From CBDBCU01 sp965243185 (lineage in GTDB: Bacteria > Chloroflexota > Dehalococcoidia > Lucifugimonadales > UBA3495), in NCBI GenBank assembly GCA_965243185.1, contig OZ251531.1, positions 992,001 through 1,056,000 of the forward strand: DNA of 64,000 bases, in the 5' to 3' direction. Position 1 is the first letter of the stretch, and every line of letters begins with the position of its first letter. The notes under the pieces were generated by a model, which saw only the letters and a list, made by a program, of their open reading frames with translations, had not been told where the DNA came from and searched no databases. The translations under genes and the position numbers were made by a program. Shown here in pieces: positions 33,792 to 42,419 of the stretch.

Positions 33792-35396
33792 TCACTGCTC
33801 CAACGAAAACTCGACCGCCCAAAGCTCCCCCTGACCCGGGATGAACTGCCCGGTGCGGATGTTGTCGATGGGGTAATCGGGCAGGGGAACCGATACCAAG
33901 CACTGTTCATCGACCGGCCCGGCAAAATTACGCTCATAGCTGAAAAAGTCCCGATTGTCAAAGCCGCGTTCTCGACTCTCCGGCGTCAGGTCCGCCGGGT
34001 TGGCCGGAGTGATATGCAGAAAGAACTTGGCAGCGGTGTACGGTTGACAGCTTCCCTCCTTGCCATAGTTAAGGGCCCGCGCCGCCGCGTCAAAATATAC
34101 GGCATAATTGGAACGGGCCATTAACTGCCCGGGCTCGCGTAGCCGTTCCCGCAAGGTTTCCGTCCTTTGCCGCGGGTCTATTGCCAATACCCTCCCGTCT
34201 AGGAATGCGGCGTAAAGCAAGCCCTCCCGCTCCAGCAGCGCCGTAATCAACCCGCCGCCCTGAAAAACCCGCTCCGGCGTAAAGGCGCCGTAGTCAAACC
34301 GGTCAATCACCGCCCCCGCGCCGGGCAGTAGGTAGCTCAGATACACTCCGTCCCGGTTGGCATACACCGCCGTACTGCTTATCCCCGGAATTATCGCCGC
34401 CGGCTCAATTACTCCGGCCGCCGCCGGAGCGTCATTAGTTCCATAACGGGGATAACCGTAGAAACCGCCTTGCACCAAGGCATTCAACTCCTCCCGATGG
34501 GTCTTGACCGGCAGCTCCATACCTTCCGGCAGATTGGTGAAATTGTCATCGTTATCACCGCCGTAAACAGTTCCGTCGGGGGCTATGGATATACCATAGG
34601 TGTTACGCAGGCCGGAGGCGTAAATTTCCACTTCGCTATCCGGGGGACGAAACCGAATAACAGTTCCCCACCAGTCGGTTCGCGCGTCGCTGTTATCCTG
34701 CGCCGCCAAGTCCTGGAGAACCTCCCCATCCGGCGTCATCTGGTTAGCCGGATGCCCAATGCTCGCATAGACATATTCCCCATCGTTAGCCAGCCCGTTG
34801 AGGCTGTGGTGCAAATCAAAAGCCGCCACCCGGTCAATAACCACTTTACGGTCGGAAAGATTGCCGACCGAGTCCACCCGGTACGCCAGAACCTGCCCTC
34901 CGGCTCCTTGACCGAGCACTTCCAGCAAATCCGGCATTAAGGGGTTTCTCAAAAATATGCGGGGACAGTGCAGGCTGCGGAAATGGCGGGTTGCTTCCTG
35001 TAGCGATTTGCTGGATGCCCGCACGGCGCGCAGCGCCGCGCACATCGGCTCCACATCCGACAGATATAACCAGCCATCCAGCAGCGTGATGCCCTTATAT
35101 AACGCCGGGTCAGACCGGACGGTGCGAACTTGGCCGTTCACCACATTCAGCAGACGAATGTTGCCTTCCCCATCGGCCAGATACATCCGGTCGCTGTCCA
35201 GCCAAGTTGCGGCGTGCAACGGCCCGCCAACAGTGAATTCCCCGCAGTAACCACTGGCATCGCAACTCTCCGGCCGAGCATTCCCCCCGCCGCAGCCAGC
35301 CAGCCCAACCAGCGCCAGGGCCAAGACAAAAACCAAAACTGTGGGGCGGCGGAGCAGCGCAGCCGGCAGTTCCGAGACAACGGGCGGCAAGGGCAT
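33792..35396 (-). CDS. Beta-propeller lipoprotein with a C-terminal domain shared with the SGNH paralogues
   Basis: A 534-residue predicted lipoprotein (LVGLAGC lipobox near residue 35). The middle part resembles PQQ/sorbosone-dehydrogenase-like six-bladed propellers: 'GLRNTYGISIAPDGTVYGGDN' and 'GGFYGYPRYG' are typical of that group. The last 100 residues are different: FFLHITPANPADL, GFDNRDFF, a Cys, 'LPDYPIDNIRTGQF' and 'LWAVEF'. These match the C-termini of the three proteins at 54536-59362. The propeller may bind or oxidise a sugar, or may be purely structural; I see no proof of PQQ binding. It lies on the outer face of the membrane. Confidence 0.8.
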   Translation of the reverse strand: MPLPPVVSELPAALLRRPTVLVFVLALALVGLAGCGGGNARPESCDASGYCGEFTVGGPLHAATWLDSDRMYLADGEGNIRLLNVVNGQVRTVRSDPALYKGITLLDGWLYLSDVEPMCAALRAVRASSKSLQEATRHFRSLHCPRIFLRNPLMPDLLEVLGQGAGGQVLAYRVDSVGNLSDRKVVIDRVAAFDLHHSLNGLANDGEYVYASIGHPANQMTPDGEVLQDLAAQDNSDARTDWWGTVIRFRPPDSEVEIYASGLRNTYGISIAPDGTVYGGDNDDNFTNLPEGMELPVKTHREELNALVQGGFYGYPRYGTNDAPAAAGVIEPAAIIPGISSTAVYANRDGVYLSYLLPGAGAVIDRFDYGAFTPERVFQGGGLITALLEREGLLYAAFLDGRVLAIDPRQRTETLRERLREPGQLMARSNYAVYFDAAARALNYGKEGSCQPYTAAKFFLHITPANPADLTPESRERGFDNRDFFSYERNFAGPVDEQCLVSVPLPDYPIDNIRTGQFIPGQGELWAVEFSLEQ

Positions 35397-35454
35397 CTTT
35401 CACCATAACGCCGGGGACTGAAAATCGGCCAATTGTAGCATACCCCTGAACCGG

Positions 35455-36153
35455 TTATCCCCCCACTGCCGCCACCACCGACCCCAATATCAAATTCCCG
35501 TCCCCGCTCCCCAACAGCTCCTCGCAGCTCCGCTCCGGATGCGGCATCATCCCCAAGACATTGCCGGCGGCATTGACAATCCCCGCAATGTTCCCCGCCG
35601 AACCATTCGGATTAGCCGCCTCCGTAACCCGCCCATTCAACTCGCAGTACCGAAACAGAACTTGCCCGTTAGCCTCCAGCCGCTCCAGCGTCTCCCCATC
35701 CGCAAAATAATTCCCCTCCCCGTGCGACACCGGAATCCGCAAAACTTGCCCCGGCGCACAGCCATTGGTGAACGCCGTATCCGCCCGCTCCACCCGCAAA
35801 TTCGTCCCTTGGCAGCGATACTCCAAATGCCCGTTCCGCAACAGCGTCCCCGGCAGCAAACCCGCCTCGCACAAAATCTGAAACCCGTTGCAAATCCCCA
35901 AAACCAGCCCGCCGGCCGCCGCAAACTCCCGCACCGCCGCCAGCACCGGCGACACCCGGGCAATGGCCCCGGCCCGCAGATAATCCCCGTAGGAAAACCC
36001 GCCCGGCAAAATCACGCAGTCATACCCGGCCAGCCGCTCCTCCCGATGCCACACATAATCCGCCGCCTGCCCCAAAATGTCCCGAACCTGATAAGCACAA
36101 TCCCCATCGCTCCAAGTCCCGGGGAAAACCACAATGCCAAAGCGTACCGCCAC
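35455..36153 (-). CDS. purQ: Phosphoribosylformylglycinamidine synthase glutaminase subunit
   Basis: A 232-residue class I glutamine amidotransferase that supplies ammonia to PurL in the fourth step of purine synthesis. The nucleophile Cys is in GICNGFQ, and the His-Glu pair is in 'MPHPERSCEELLG'. 'GFSYGDYLRAGAIAR' is a PurQ signature. The start is GTG 36153, 9 bp after the stop of yqeY, so the two are likely co-transcribed. The PurL and PurS genes are not in the window. Confidence 0.94.
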   Translation of the reverse strand: MAVRFGIVVFPGTWSDGDCAYQVRDILGQAADYVWHREERLAGYDCVILPGGFSYGDYLRAGAIARVSPVLAAVREFAAAGGLVLGICNGFQILCEAGLLPGTLLRNGHLEYRCQGTNLRVERADTAFTNGCAPGQVLRIPVSHGEGNYFADGETLERLEANGQVLFRYCELNGRVTEAANPNGSAGNIAGIVNAAGNVLGMMPHPERSCEELLGSGDGNLILGSVVAAVGG

Positions 36154-36161
36154 GACGCCGC

Positions 36162-36614
36162 TCAGCCCTCCCCTTCCAATCGCCGCGTTACCAGCGCATT
36201 CACCAACGCCCCATCCGCCTTCCCCCGCACCTGCGGCATCAACCGCCCCATCACCTTCCCCTTATCCCGGATGCTTACCGCCCCCACTGCGCTGATAACT
36301 TCCGCCACCAGCCCGTCCAACTCCTCCTCGGACAGCTGCGGCGGCAGATACTCCTCCAGCACCGCCAAATCCGCCGCCTCCTTGGCCACCAAATCGGCCC
36401 GCTTCCCCTCCTCAAACATCCGAATACTGTCCCGCCGGTCTTTCACCTGACGGGTTACTACCTCGATAACCCCGGCGTCATCCAAAGTCGTCCGGGTGTC
36501 AATTTCCACCCGGTTAATCGCGCTTTTCAAGTAGCGCAAAGCGTCCCGCCGCTGTTGCTGCCCGCTCCGCATCGCCGCCCGAATGTCCGCCTCCAATCGT
36601 TCCCGCAGTTCCAT
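36162..36614 (-). CDS. yqeY: GatB/YqeY domain protein
   Basis: A 150-residue protein of the YqeY family, related to the tail domain of the GatB amidotransferase subunit, probably tRNA-binding. Typical parts are 'LRYLKSAINRVEID', 'EYLPPQLSEEEL' and 'DKGKVMGRLMPQVRGKADGA'. ATG 36614 is chosen, since the frame's earlier start at 36623 adds only three residues. A strong promoter lies at 36665-36694. It is first in a yqeY-purQ transcript. Confidence 0.9.
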   Translation of the reverse strand: MELRERLEADIRAAMRSGQQQRRDALRYLKSAINRVEIDTRTTLDDAGVIEVVTRQVKDRRDSIRMFEEGKRADLVAKEAADLAVLEEYLPPQLSEEELDGLVAEVISAVGAVSIRDKGKVMGRLMPQVRGKADGALVNALVTRRLEGEG

Positions 36615-36664
36615 AAAACACACCCCCGGCCCAAGCCGAATAAAATAGGATTGCGCCCGGGCAG

Positions 36665-36694
36665 ATTATATTAGCCCAATATCAACAGTGTCAA
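36665..36694 (-). promoter_or_regulatory. Strong promoter of yqeY-purQ
   Basis: Minus strand TTGACA (36689-36694), an 18-bp spacer and a perfect TATAAT (36665-36670), 50 bp upstream of the yqeY start. Confidence 0.75.
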
Positions 36695-36768
36695 ACTACC
36701 CGACCGCCCGCGGCTCGTTCCCGGTTCAATCCCGCCTCCCCACGCTGCTTTGCCAGTTACCCCAAAAA

Positions 36769-37593
36769 TTACGCCGTCCCTTCCCTAAAACCGCCAAGTA
36801 TCTGCAACTCCGCCATTCCCAAACCGGTTACCGAAACCACCGCCCGGTCGCCGGGGTTCAGATACCGGGGCGGTACGATGCTCCCGGTGATAACTAGCGA
36901 CCCGGCCGGCAAAGTTTCCCCCCATGCCGCCAGTTGATTCGCCAGCCAAGCCAACGGCTCCAGCGGATGCCCCATCACATCGGAACCCCAGCCCTGTCCC
37001 ACCGCGGCGTCGTTAATGTACGCCGTCCCTTGCACCGCCGCCAAGTCCAGGTCCCGCCAATCGGCAACCGGCGGCCCCAGCGCTACCCCGGCGTTGGATA
37101 TGTTAGTCGCCACCGAAGTCAGCGTCCGCGTCCAGCCATCGAGCCCCGGCGGCAGCCGCATATCGATTACCTCAAAAGCCGCCATCACCGTATCCACCGC
37201 CGCGGCCACCGCCTCCCGGGTATAGGGCGCGCCGGACGGCGGCAAATCCACCGCCAACCGTACCGCCACCTCGCACTCCATCCCCAACCGCTGATACCTG
37301 GTACTGTCCAAGGTTGCCGGAGACTGATGAATAGTGGCAGCCAGCAGCGCCCCGGAGCAGGGTTCATTCCAGCCGGCTTGCTCCTGCATCACCGCGGTGG
37401 TGTAGGCCAGTTTATAGCCGGCCACCGGCCCCTGAACGGCGGTCAGCAGTTGCCGATATTCCCGCTGCACGGCATAGGCTGCCGGGATGCTGTCAATTCC
37501 CCACGGTCCGGGCAGCGGAGTAAAGGGTTGACCAGCTTGGTATTCGGCGAAAAGACTGGCGGCGGCTTGACGGATTTGGTCAGCAGTGGGCAT
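36769..37593 (-). CDS. 2-keto-4-pentenoate hydratase-like protein (FAH superfamily)
   Basis: A 274-residue enzyme of the fumarylacetoacetate hydrolase superfamily, nearest to 2-hydroxypenta-2,4-dienoate hydratase / 4-oxalocrotonate decarboxylase (MhpD-like). It hydrates or decarboxylates ring-cleavage products in aromatic degradation. Features are 'AYAVQREY', 'GYKLAYTT', 'MECEVAVRLAVDLP' with the metal-binding Glu pair, and 'GSIVPPRYLNPGD'. ATG 37593 has GGGAGG upstream; the longer frame to 37683 is less likely. No other meta-cleavage genes are adjacent, so the substrate is unsure. Confidence 0.85.
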   Translation of the reverse strand: MPTADQIRQAAASLFAEYQAGQPFTPLPGPWGIDSIPAAYAVQREYRQLLTAVQGPVAGYKLAYTTAVMQEQAGWNEPCSGALLAATIHQSPATLDSTRYQRLGMECEVAVRLAVDLPPSGAPYTREAVAAAVDTVMAAFEVIDMRLPPGLDGWTRTLTSVATNISNAGVALGPPVADWRDLDLAAVQGTAYINDAAVGQGWGSDVMGHPLEPLAWLANQLAAWGETLPAGSLVITGSIVPPRYLNPGDRAVVSVTGLGMAELQILGGFREGTA

Positions 37594-37738
37594 TGACCTA
37601 CCTCCCAGCGGCATTGTTTCGTGGTGGGCTTGGCGATGCTTTTGCCAAGCCGAGACGCAACGGCTTGACGCTGTACCGGGCAAATCCCCGGCTCTCGCCG
37701 CCGCTGCGTCTTGGGGTTAAAGGCTGGCGCGGATTGGG

Positions 37739-37945
37739 CTAACGGGCCTGGCTTTCGGCCTGAAAGCCGGCGTCCCGATGACCGCCATCGCAAAAGGGCT
37801 TGTTGGCAGACGCCCCGCAGCGGCACAAGGAAACCCACTGCCCTTCGGGAACGCTGTAGTTGTTGCCGGACTGGTCCACGATTTCGATGGGCCCGGTTAC
37901 CCGGTTCGGCCCATTGGCCCGGATTTCGATTTTCACATCGGCCAT
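37739..37945 (-). CDS. CDGSH iron-sulfur domain protein
   Basis: A 68-residue protein of the mitoNEET type. The cluster motif CRCGASANKPFCDGGH gives three Cys and one His ligand for a labile 2Fe-2S centre used in redox sensing or cluster transfer. ATG 37945 has GGGAGG upstream; the longer frame to 38113 runs into the promoter region. An inverted repeat (38069-38094) that contains a TTGACA lies 120 bp upstream. It is the first of a group of redox genes (DCC1-like and OsmC-like proteins follow on the other strand). Confidence 0.9.
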   Translation of the reverse strand: MADVKIEIRANGPNRVTGPIEIVDQSGNNYSVPEGQWVSLCRCGASANKPFCDGGHRDAGFQAESQAR

Positions 37946-38068
37946 AAGATTTATCCTCCCCGATAAATAATGTTGCTGGACTGACGCCAAAGCCGACCGC
38001 GACTTGCGGCCCCGCCGGGAAGCAGCGCGCATCCGCTGCCGGTTGACCGTCAGCCAGCAAGGGCTAGT

Positions 38069-38094
38069 TTGACACCTGAGCAAGGAAGTGTCAA
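38069..38094. promoter_or_regulatory. Inverted repeat with TTGACA in each arm, upstream of the CDGSH gene
   Basis: TTGACAC (38069-38075) and GTGTCAA (38088-38094) form a 7-bp inverted repeat with 12 bp between. The minus-strand arm can serve as a -35 box for the CDGSH gene (17 bp to a weak CAAACT). It may be an operator for a dimeric regulator. Confidence 0.4.
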
Positions 38095-38212
38095 GGGTTA
38101 AGCGGACTCGCAACCAAGTTTTTAATTGGGGCCTCGAGAGAAATCCGCCAAATGTTTAGCTATAATGGTCCTATTCCGCCATCCCCTTGGCCGGCGGCGC
38201 TGTTTCCGAAAC

Positions 38213-38242
38213 TTGGCATTTTTGCCTGCATCCTGTTATACT
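38213..38242 (+). promoter_or_regulatory. Promoter of the DCC1-like gene
   Basis: TTGGCA (38213-38218), an 18-bp spacer and TATACT (38237-38242), about 100 bp before the start. A TATAAT at 38161-38166 without a good -35 box is a second candidate. Confidence 0.5.
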
Positions 38243-38339
38243 TTGCCCCGGTCAGTAGCCGTAACCGCCCTGCTTTCCGGTCACCCGGTCAGTGCCTTCT
38301 CCGGATCTGGAGAAATACCCTGTTAACGCTGAATCTGTT

Positions 38340-38747
38340 ATGCCTACCCCCAACGCCCCAGTCGAAATTTTCTACGACAGCCTTTGCCCGGTGTGCCGCC
38401 GGGAAGTGGATTTTTTGCAGCGGCGGGACAAGCAGGACAACTTGCGGCTGGTTGACATTGCCGCCCCGGATTTTGCCCCGGAGCCGTACGGGTTGGCATT
38501 GTCGGACTTTATCGCCCGGATGTATGTACGGGACGGGCAAGGCGTCCTGCGGCACGGGTTGGACAGCTTTCCCCTGATGTGGGGCGCGGTTGGCTTGGGC
38601 TGGCTTTGGGGCTGGACGCGGGTTCCCGGTCTGCGGCAGTTGGGGATGGCTGGCTATGCCCTGTTCGCTAAAGTGCGCCCCCGCTTTTCCAAGTTTAAGC
38701 CCTGCTTGCCGGAGGATGCCTGCCGGCTGCCCCGGCGCGAGGATTAA
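38340..38747 (+). CDS. DCC1-like thiol-disulfide oxidoreductase family protein (DUF393)
   Basis: A 135-residue protein with the DxxCxxC motif that gives the family its name (FYDSLCPVCRREVDFL). A thioredoxin-like fold is predicted for the family. Downstream is a hydrophobic, Trp-rich stretch (LMWGAVGLGWLWGWTRVPG) that may touch the membrane. The start at ATG 38340 matches the family N-terminus; no strong ribosome-binding site is visible, and GTG at 38292 is the alternative. It is next to the OsmC-like gene, which has its own promoter. Confidence 0.82.
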   Translation: MPTPNAPVEIFYDSLCPVCRREVDFLQRRDKQDNLRLVDIAAPDFAPEPYGLALSDFIARMYVRDGQGVLRHGLDSFPLMWGAVGLGWLWGWTRVPGLRQLGMAGYALFAKVRPRFSKFKPCLPEDACRLPRRED

Positions 38748-38762
38748 GCCGCCTTTCCCCGG

Positions 38763-38791
38763 TTGACGCTTTCCCCCGTCCCTATTATAGT
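38763..38791 (+). promoter_or_regulatory. Promoter of the OsmC-like selenoprotein gene
   Basis: TTGACG (38763-38768), a 17-bp spacer and TATAGT (38786-38791), 68 bp upstream of the start codon. Confidence 0.65.
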
Positions 38792-38859
38792 TGCCCTGTT
38801 ATTCCCTTTGTCTCATCCCTTATCCTGTGGTAGCCGCGACGCCGCTGCGGAGGCACTAT

Positions 38860-39864
38860 ATGACCTCAGAGAGTCAACCCCGGCCCAGCATTGTCAGCCG
38901 CTTGGCGGACCAAAACACGGCGGTAACTTTGGCCGGCATTGGCGCCGGCGGCCGGGGACCGTGGACCTTTGTTACCGGCATCCCCAACGGCAAAGCAGAC
39001 ATCGGCGGCCTGCCGGCCCAGTATTTGGCGGTGGCCGGTTGGGCGGCTTGAACGGTCGTTACGGTGGTAGGCGTGGCCTACCGGGGCGGCATCCCTTTGG
39101 AGAATATCGCAGTGGACTTTGCCGTAGAGCCAATTGCGGCGGCCGCCGGGCCGGGCTTTGGCGTGCGGGAAACGGTGCGGCTACAAGGCAAATTGTCGGA
39201 AACAGAGCGGGTGCGGTTGGAGCGGGCCGTGCGGTTTTGTCCGGTCGGGCAGGCATTGACCAAGGGGTCGATGCAATTCGAGGATGTAGTGGAATGGGAC
39301 AATGGGGAAACCGTCGCCTTGTCTCCGGATGCTACTGACGGCCAATCCTTGACCGGCAGCTTGCCGGCTATCCCTCCCGGCACGGTGCAAGCCCGCTATC
39401 TGTTGGATACCAAAGAGTATGACGCTGACGGCAAGATGGCGGACGAAGGGGAAGCCAAGATTTACATTAGCGCCGAAAATCTGACCGGTGCCGGCCGCTG
39501 GACGCTGCTGGCCGGGCATAGCTCCCCAGGGTGGGTACCGCCGCCTTTCCCAACAGCCCAAGCCGCTTGGGCCGCATCTACCGTCGCCACCCTGACCGGC
39601 TTGCTGCCTTTCCCGGACGCCAAGGTTGCCCGGGATTTGCGCGTGGAAGTGGGCTTGCTGATGCGGGGCGGCCGTGAACGCTCGCAAAGCGACGCCGCTA
39701 CCGGCAACATTACCAAGCGGCCGGCTTTGCGCCGTGTGATTGTCCCCGGCCGCCCGGATACCCTGCCGGCGGAAACTATCGCGGCGGCCCTGGCCCGCGA
39801 CCCGATTACTATTGCTTACCAAGGCGGCGGCGTACTTTTAGATGAGCAGGTCGTTGTCGAGTAA
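38860..39864 (+). CDS. OsmC-like peroxiredoxin-type protein, probable selenoprotein (in-frame UGA)
   Basis: The gene reads in one frame from ATG 38860 (GGAGG 6 bp upstream) to 39864, 334 residues, with one internal TGA at codon 64 (39049-39051). The N-terminal 135 residues resemble OsmC: 'GLPAQYLAVAGWAA' before the TGA, 'TVVTVVGVAYRGGIPLENIAV' after it, and 'RFCPVGQALTKG' holding the second conserved Cys (127). In OsmC the residue at the TGA is the peroxidatic Cys that reduces organic hydroperoxides, so UGA probably encodes selenocysteine. A 7-bp hairpin lies 14 nt downstream (39066-39082). The C-terminal 185 residues are an extra domain that I do not recognise. A plain nonsense mutation is the alternative, but both halves look intact. 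Selenocysteine genes are not in the window. Confidence 0.8.
39066..39082 (+). promoter_or_regulatory. Candidate bacterial SECIS hairpin
   Basis: GGTAGGC (39066-39072), loop GTG, GCCTACC (39076-39082): a perfect stem inside the coding sequence. The apical G-U pair of bases starts 22 nt after the UGA, within the distance range known for bacterial SECIS elements, and the loop begins with the expected G. Confidence 0.65.
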
Positions 39865-39920
39865 GGGTATCCCTCGAGATTCCCAACGCCCCCTATTTCC
39901 AGTGTTGAGAGGTTACGGTG

Positions 39921-42227
39921 ATGAGCGAAGGCAAGTTCCATCTGGAGGAGGCTACCATTGCCGGCTTGCACGCCGCCATCCAGTCCGGGGAAACCACCTG
40001 CGTTGCAATTGTCCAGGGCTACATTGACCGGGTGCGGGCTTATAACGGCGTCCCCAGCCTGCTGGTAACGGCCGATGGCGCGCCGGTGCCGCCGGCCGCC
40101 GGTGCCCTGCGTGGCGGGCAGCCCCTTCAGTTTCCCACCGCAACGGTCGCGGCGGCGGCGGTATTTCCCGACCTGGACCAGTACCAGGGGCCGCCGCTGG
40201 AGTTCGGACGGATGGCTGCTACGGCTTCCGACCCCACGGTGCAGCAGCAGTACGGGATGATTGTCGGCAAAGCCAAGGCCGGACAGGTCAACGCCCTGGC
40301 CACCCTGAACCTGCGCGGGGAACGCTCCGTAACCTGCAAAGGGGAATATGACCGCCATCCCGCCCAGGGGCCGCTGCCGCCGGGCGCGCCGCCGGTCTGC
40401 GAACACTTCCGCCATTTCCCCGACGCTTTGGAACGGGCGGCGGAACTGGACGCTACCTATGGCCGCAACCCCGACCTGGAACTGCTGCCGATGTACGGCG
40501 TAACTTTTTCTTTCAAAGACCCCTTCGACACCAAGGATATGCGCTCGACCGGGGGCGGCGATGCCGCTTACGACATCGACTTTCCGGCCCGGGACCATAT
40601 CTTGGTCGAGCAGCTGCGGAACAAGGGCGCCATCATCTTTGCCAAAGCGGTCAACACCGAATATAACGGACGGGCCGGCGACCCGGGCGGCCGCCACACT
40701 CCCGATCAGATTCTCCCGTCGGTACTCGGCTATCAGCGCAGTTCCTGGGGCGGCAATCCCTCTAATCCCTACGACACTACCCGCTCGGCGTCTTTAGGTT
40801 CCAGTTCCGGGTCGGCCCTGTCCGTCAGCACCAATATGGTGATGGCCAGTCTGGGCGAGGAAACCCGGGCCTCCACCCGGGGGCCGGCCAATCACAACTC
40901 CGTGGCGCTGATTTTGCCGCACAAGGCAATGCTCGGTTTTGACGGCGGGGCCATTGGCGCGGACATTTATTGCGACCGCAGCGGCATCCATTGCCGCCGC
41001 ATTGCGGACTGCGCCCGGGTGCTGGACGCCTTGAAAGACCCGGAGAACGGCTACTATGACCCCCGCGACCCCTTTACCACGGTGCCGCGTTCCTCCGTGC
41101 TGCCCACTCCCTACGCCGGCCACGCCCGCAGTTCCGGGGCGGCCGGTTCTTTGACCGGGCGGCGTATCGGCATCATCCGGGAATCGATGGCCATTCCCCC
41201 CGGTTCCCTGACCGAGCGGCCGATTGTGGCGGCGGCTGATAAGGAAATCAAGGAAATCCTGCGGGATAAGTTGGGGGCTACCCTGCTCGAATCCGGCGAC
41301 CGCCATTGGCCGGCTGACCCGGAAATTGAACCCATGAAAGTGGACTTTCGGCGGGCTATTGCCTATCTGCTGCCGGTGTTTATGCCCGATGTGCTGTACC
41401 GCTTGGATGCCGACGGACAGCCGCTGTTCCCGGAATTTGCCGCCGCCATCACGCCGACCGAGTTTGCCCCCGGCAAAGTGTTCGGCTCCGGGGAAATGCC
41501 GCCCATCGACTACTTCGTCGATTTGGCGGACGGGCGCATTGAACCGCCGGTGAACCTGGATTTGGCGACTATTCAGCAGCAGGAACTGGCCATGTCCTTC
41601 CGCTACCACATCCGGCAGTATCTTTCCCGCCGGGCCGCCGATTGGCAGGAATTGGGCTACACCGAGTCCCTGGTGGACTGGCCGACCCTCAACGCCCGCT
41701 CCAAGTTCTGGGGCGATGACCAGCGGGCCGCCTTCAAGAATTGGGAGGAGGTTACCGATCCGCGCAATCCCCTGGACGGACGGCAGGGCGTGAACGAGCG
41801 GATTATGCTCCGGGAACTGCTGCGCCGGGTCGATATGATGGTGCTGCTGGAAAACCGCCTCGACGCCTTGGTGCGGCTGCATACCCCCTACCCGCCGGGG
41901 AAAATCGGCGGCGCCTACCAGCACGGCAACGGCAACAACCTGCGCCAGGAATCCTACAACGGCCCCAACGCCGGCCTGACCGAAGTTCTGATACCCGCCG
42001 GCTATGTTACCACCGTGTACGACCCGGTGTTTCAACTCTCCCCCGACCGCCAACGCTATGTGTCGGTCCAGTCCGACCAAGCCGAAACGCTGCCGGCGCC
42101 GGGCTTGCCCTTTTCCTTGGTGTTCCGGGCCGAACCCGGGAAAGAGGATACCTTGCTGGAAATCGCGTCGGCTTACGAAGCGGCCTCCCGCCGCCGCATT
42201 CCCCCGCCGGACTTCGGCCCCCTGTAA
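39921..42227 (+). CDS. Large amidase-signature family protein
   Basis: A 768-residue protein with an amidase-signature core. The Ser-cisSer-Lys triad is recognisable though variant: Lys in 'TFSFKDPFDTKD', the cis-Ser in 'EETRASTRGPA', and the nucleophile region 'LGSSSGSALSVS'. Amidases are usually about 470-500 residues. The extra length lies in a segment of about 100 residues before the Lys and in a long C-terminal part. It hydrolyses an unknown amide or ester. ATG 39921 has GAGAGG 8 bp upstream; GTG 39918 is possible. It follows the OsmC-like gene by 56 bp and may share its transcript. Confidence 0.85.
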   Translation: MSEGKFHLEEATIAGLHAAIQSGETTCVAIVQGYIDRVRAYNGVPSLLVTADGAPVPPAAGALRGGQPLQFPTATVAAAAVFPDLDQYQGPPLEFGRMAATASDPTVQQQYGMIVGKAKAGQVNALATLNLRGERSVTCKGEYDRHPAQGPLPPGAPPVCEHFRHFPDALERAAELDATYGRNPDLELLPMYGVTFSFKDPFDTKDMRSTGGGDAAYDIDFPARDHILVEQLRNKGAIIFAKAVNTEYNGRAGDPGGRHTPDQILPSVLGYQRSSWGGNPSNPYDTTRSASLGSSSGSALSVSTNMVMASLGEETRASTRGPANHNSVALILPHKAMLGFDGGAIGADIYCDRSGIHCRRIADCARVLDALKDPENGYYDPRDPFTTVPRSSVLPTPYAGHARSSGAAGSLTGRRIGIIRESMAIPPGSLTERPIVAAADKEIKEILRDKLGATLLESGDRHWPADPEIEPMKVDFRRAIAYLLPVFMPDVLYRLDADGQPLFPEFAAAITPTEFAPGKVFGSGEMPPIDYFVDLADGRIEPPVNLDLATIQQQELAMSFRYHIRQYLSRRAADWQELGYTESLVDWPTLNARSKFWGDDQRAAFKNWEEVTDPRNPLDGRQGVNERIMLRELLRRVDMMVLLENRLDALVRLHTPYPPGKIGGAYQHGNGNNLRQESYNGPNAGLTEVLIPAGYVTTVYDPVFQLSPDRQRYVSVQSDQAETLPAPGLPFSLVFRAEPGKEDTLLEIASAYEAASRRRIPPPDFGPL

Positions 42228-42268
42228 AACCGCCGGCTTGCCCGATTGTTAAATTCGTTAAGGAATTG

Positions 42269-42297
42269 TTGACAACTGCCCATCCTTGCCTTATATT
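42269..42297 (+). promoter_or_regulatory. Strong promoter of the substrate-binding lipoprotein gene
   Basis: TTGACA (42269-42274), a 17-bp spacer and TATATT (42292-42297). The box pair and spacing are the same as in the DppBC promoter at 48447-48475. Confidence 0.75.
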
Positions 42298-42419
42298 GCC
42301 CCAAATTGCCGGGCAAAGGCGGCGTAAGTTGCCTTGCGCCGGTTACCCAACGGCTCGTGTCCATCCCGGTTCCCCAGGGATCCCCATTCAGTTTCACCGG
42401 AGGTTATGGAGGGTAAGAC

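Noticed and set aside
39049..39051. The OsmC TGA as a simple pseudogene mark
   Set aside because: Both sides remain in the same frame with conserved motifs, the stop falls on the reactive Cys position, and a SECIS-like hairpin follows; selenocysteine explains all of this better. Not fully excluded.
40794..42080. A 428-codon open frame on the minus strand
   Set aside because: Antisense shadow of the amidase gene; no family features.
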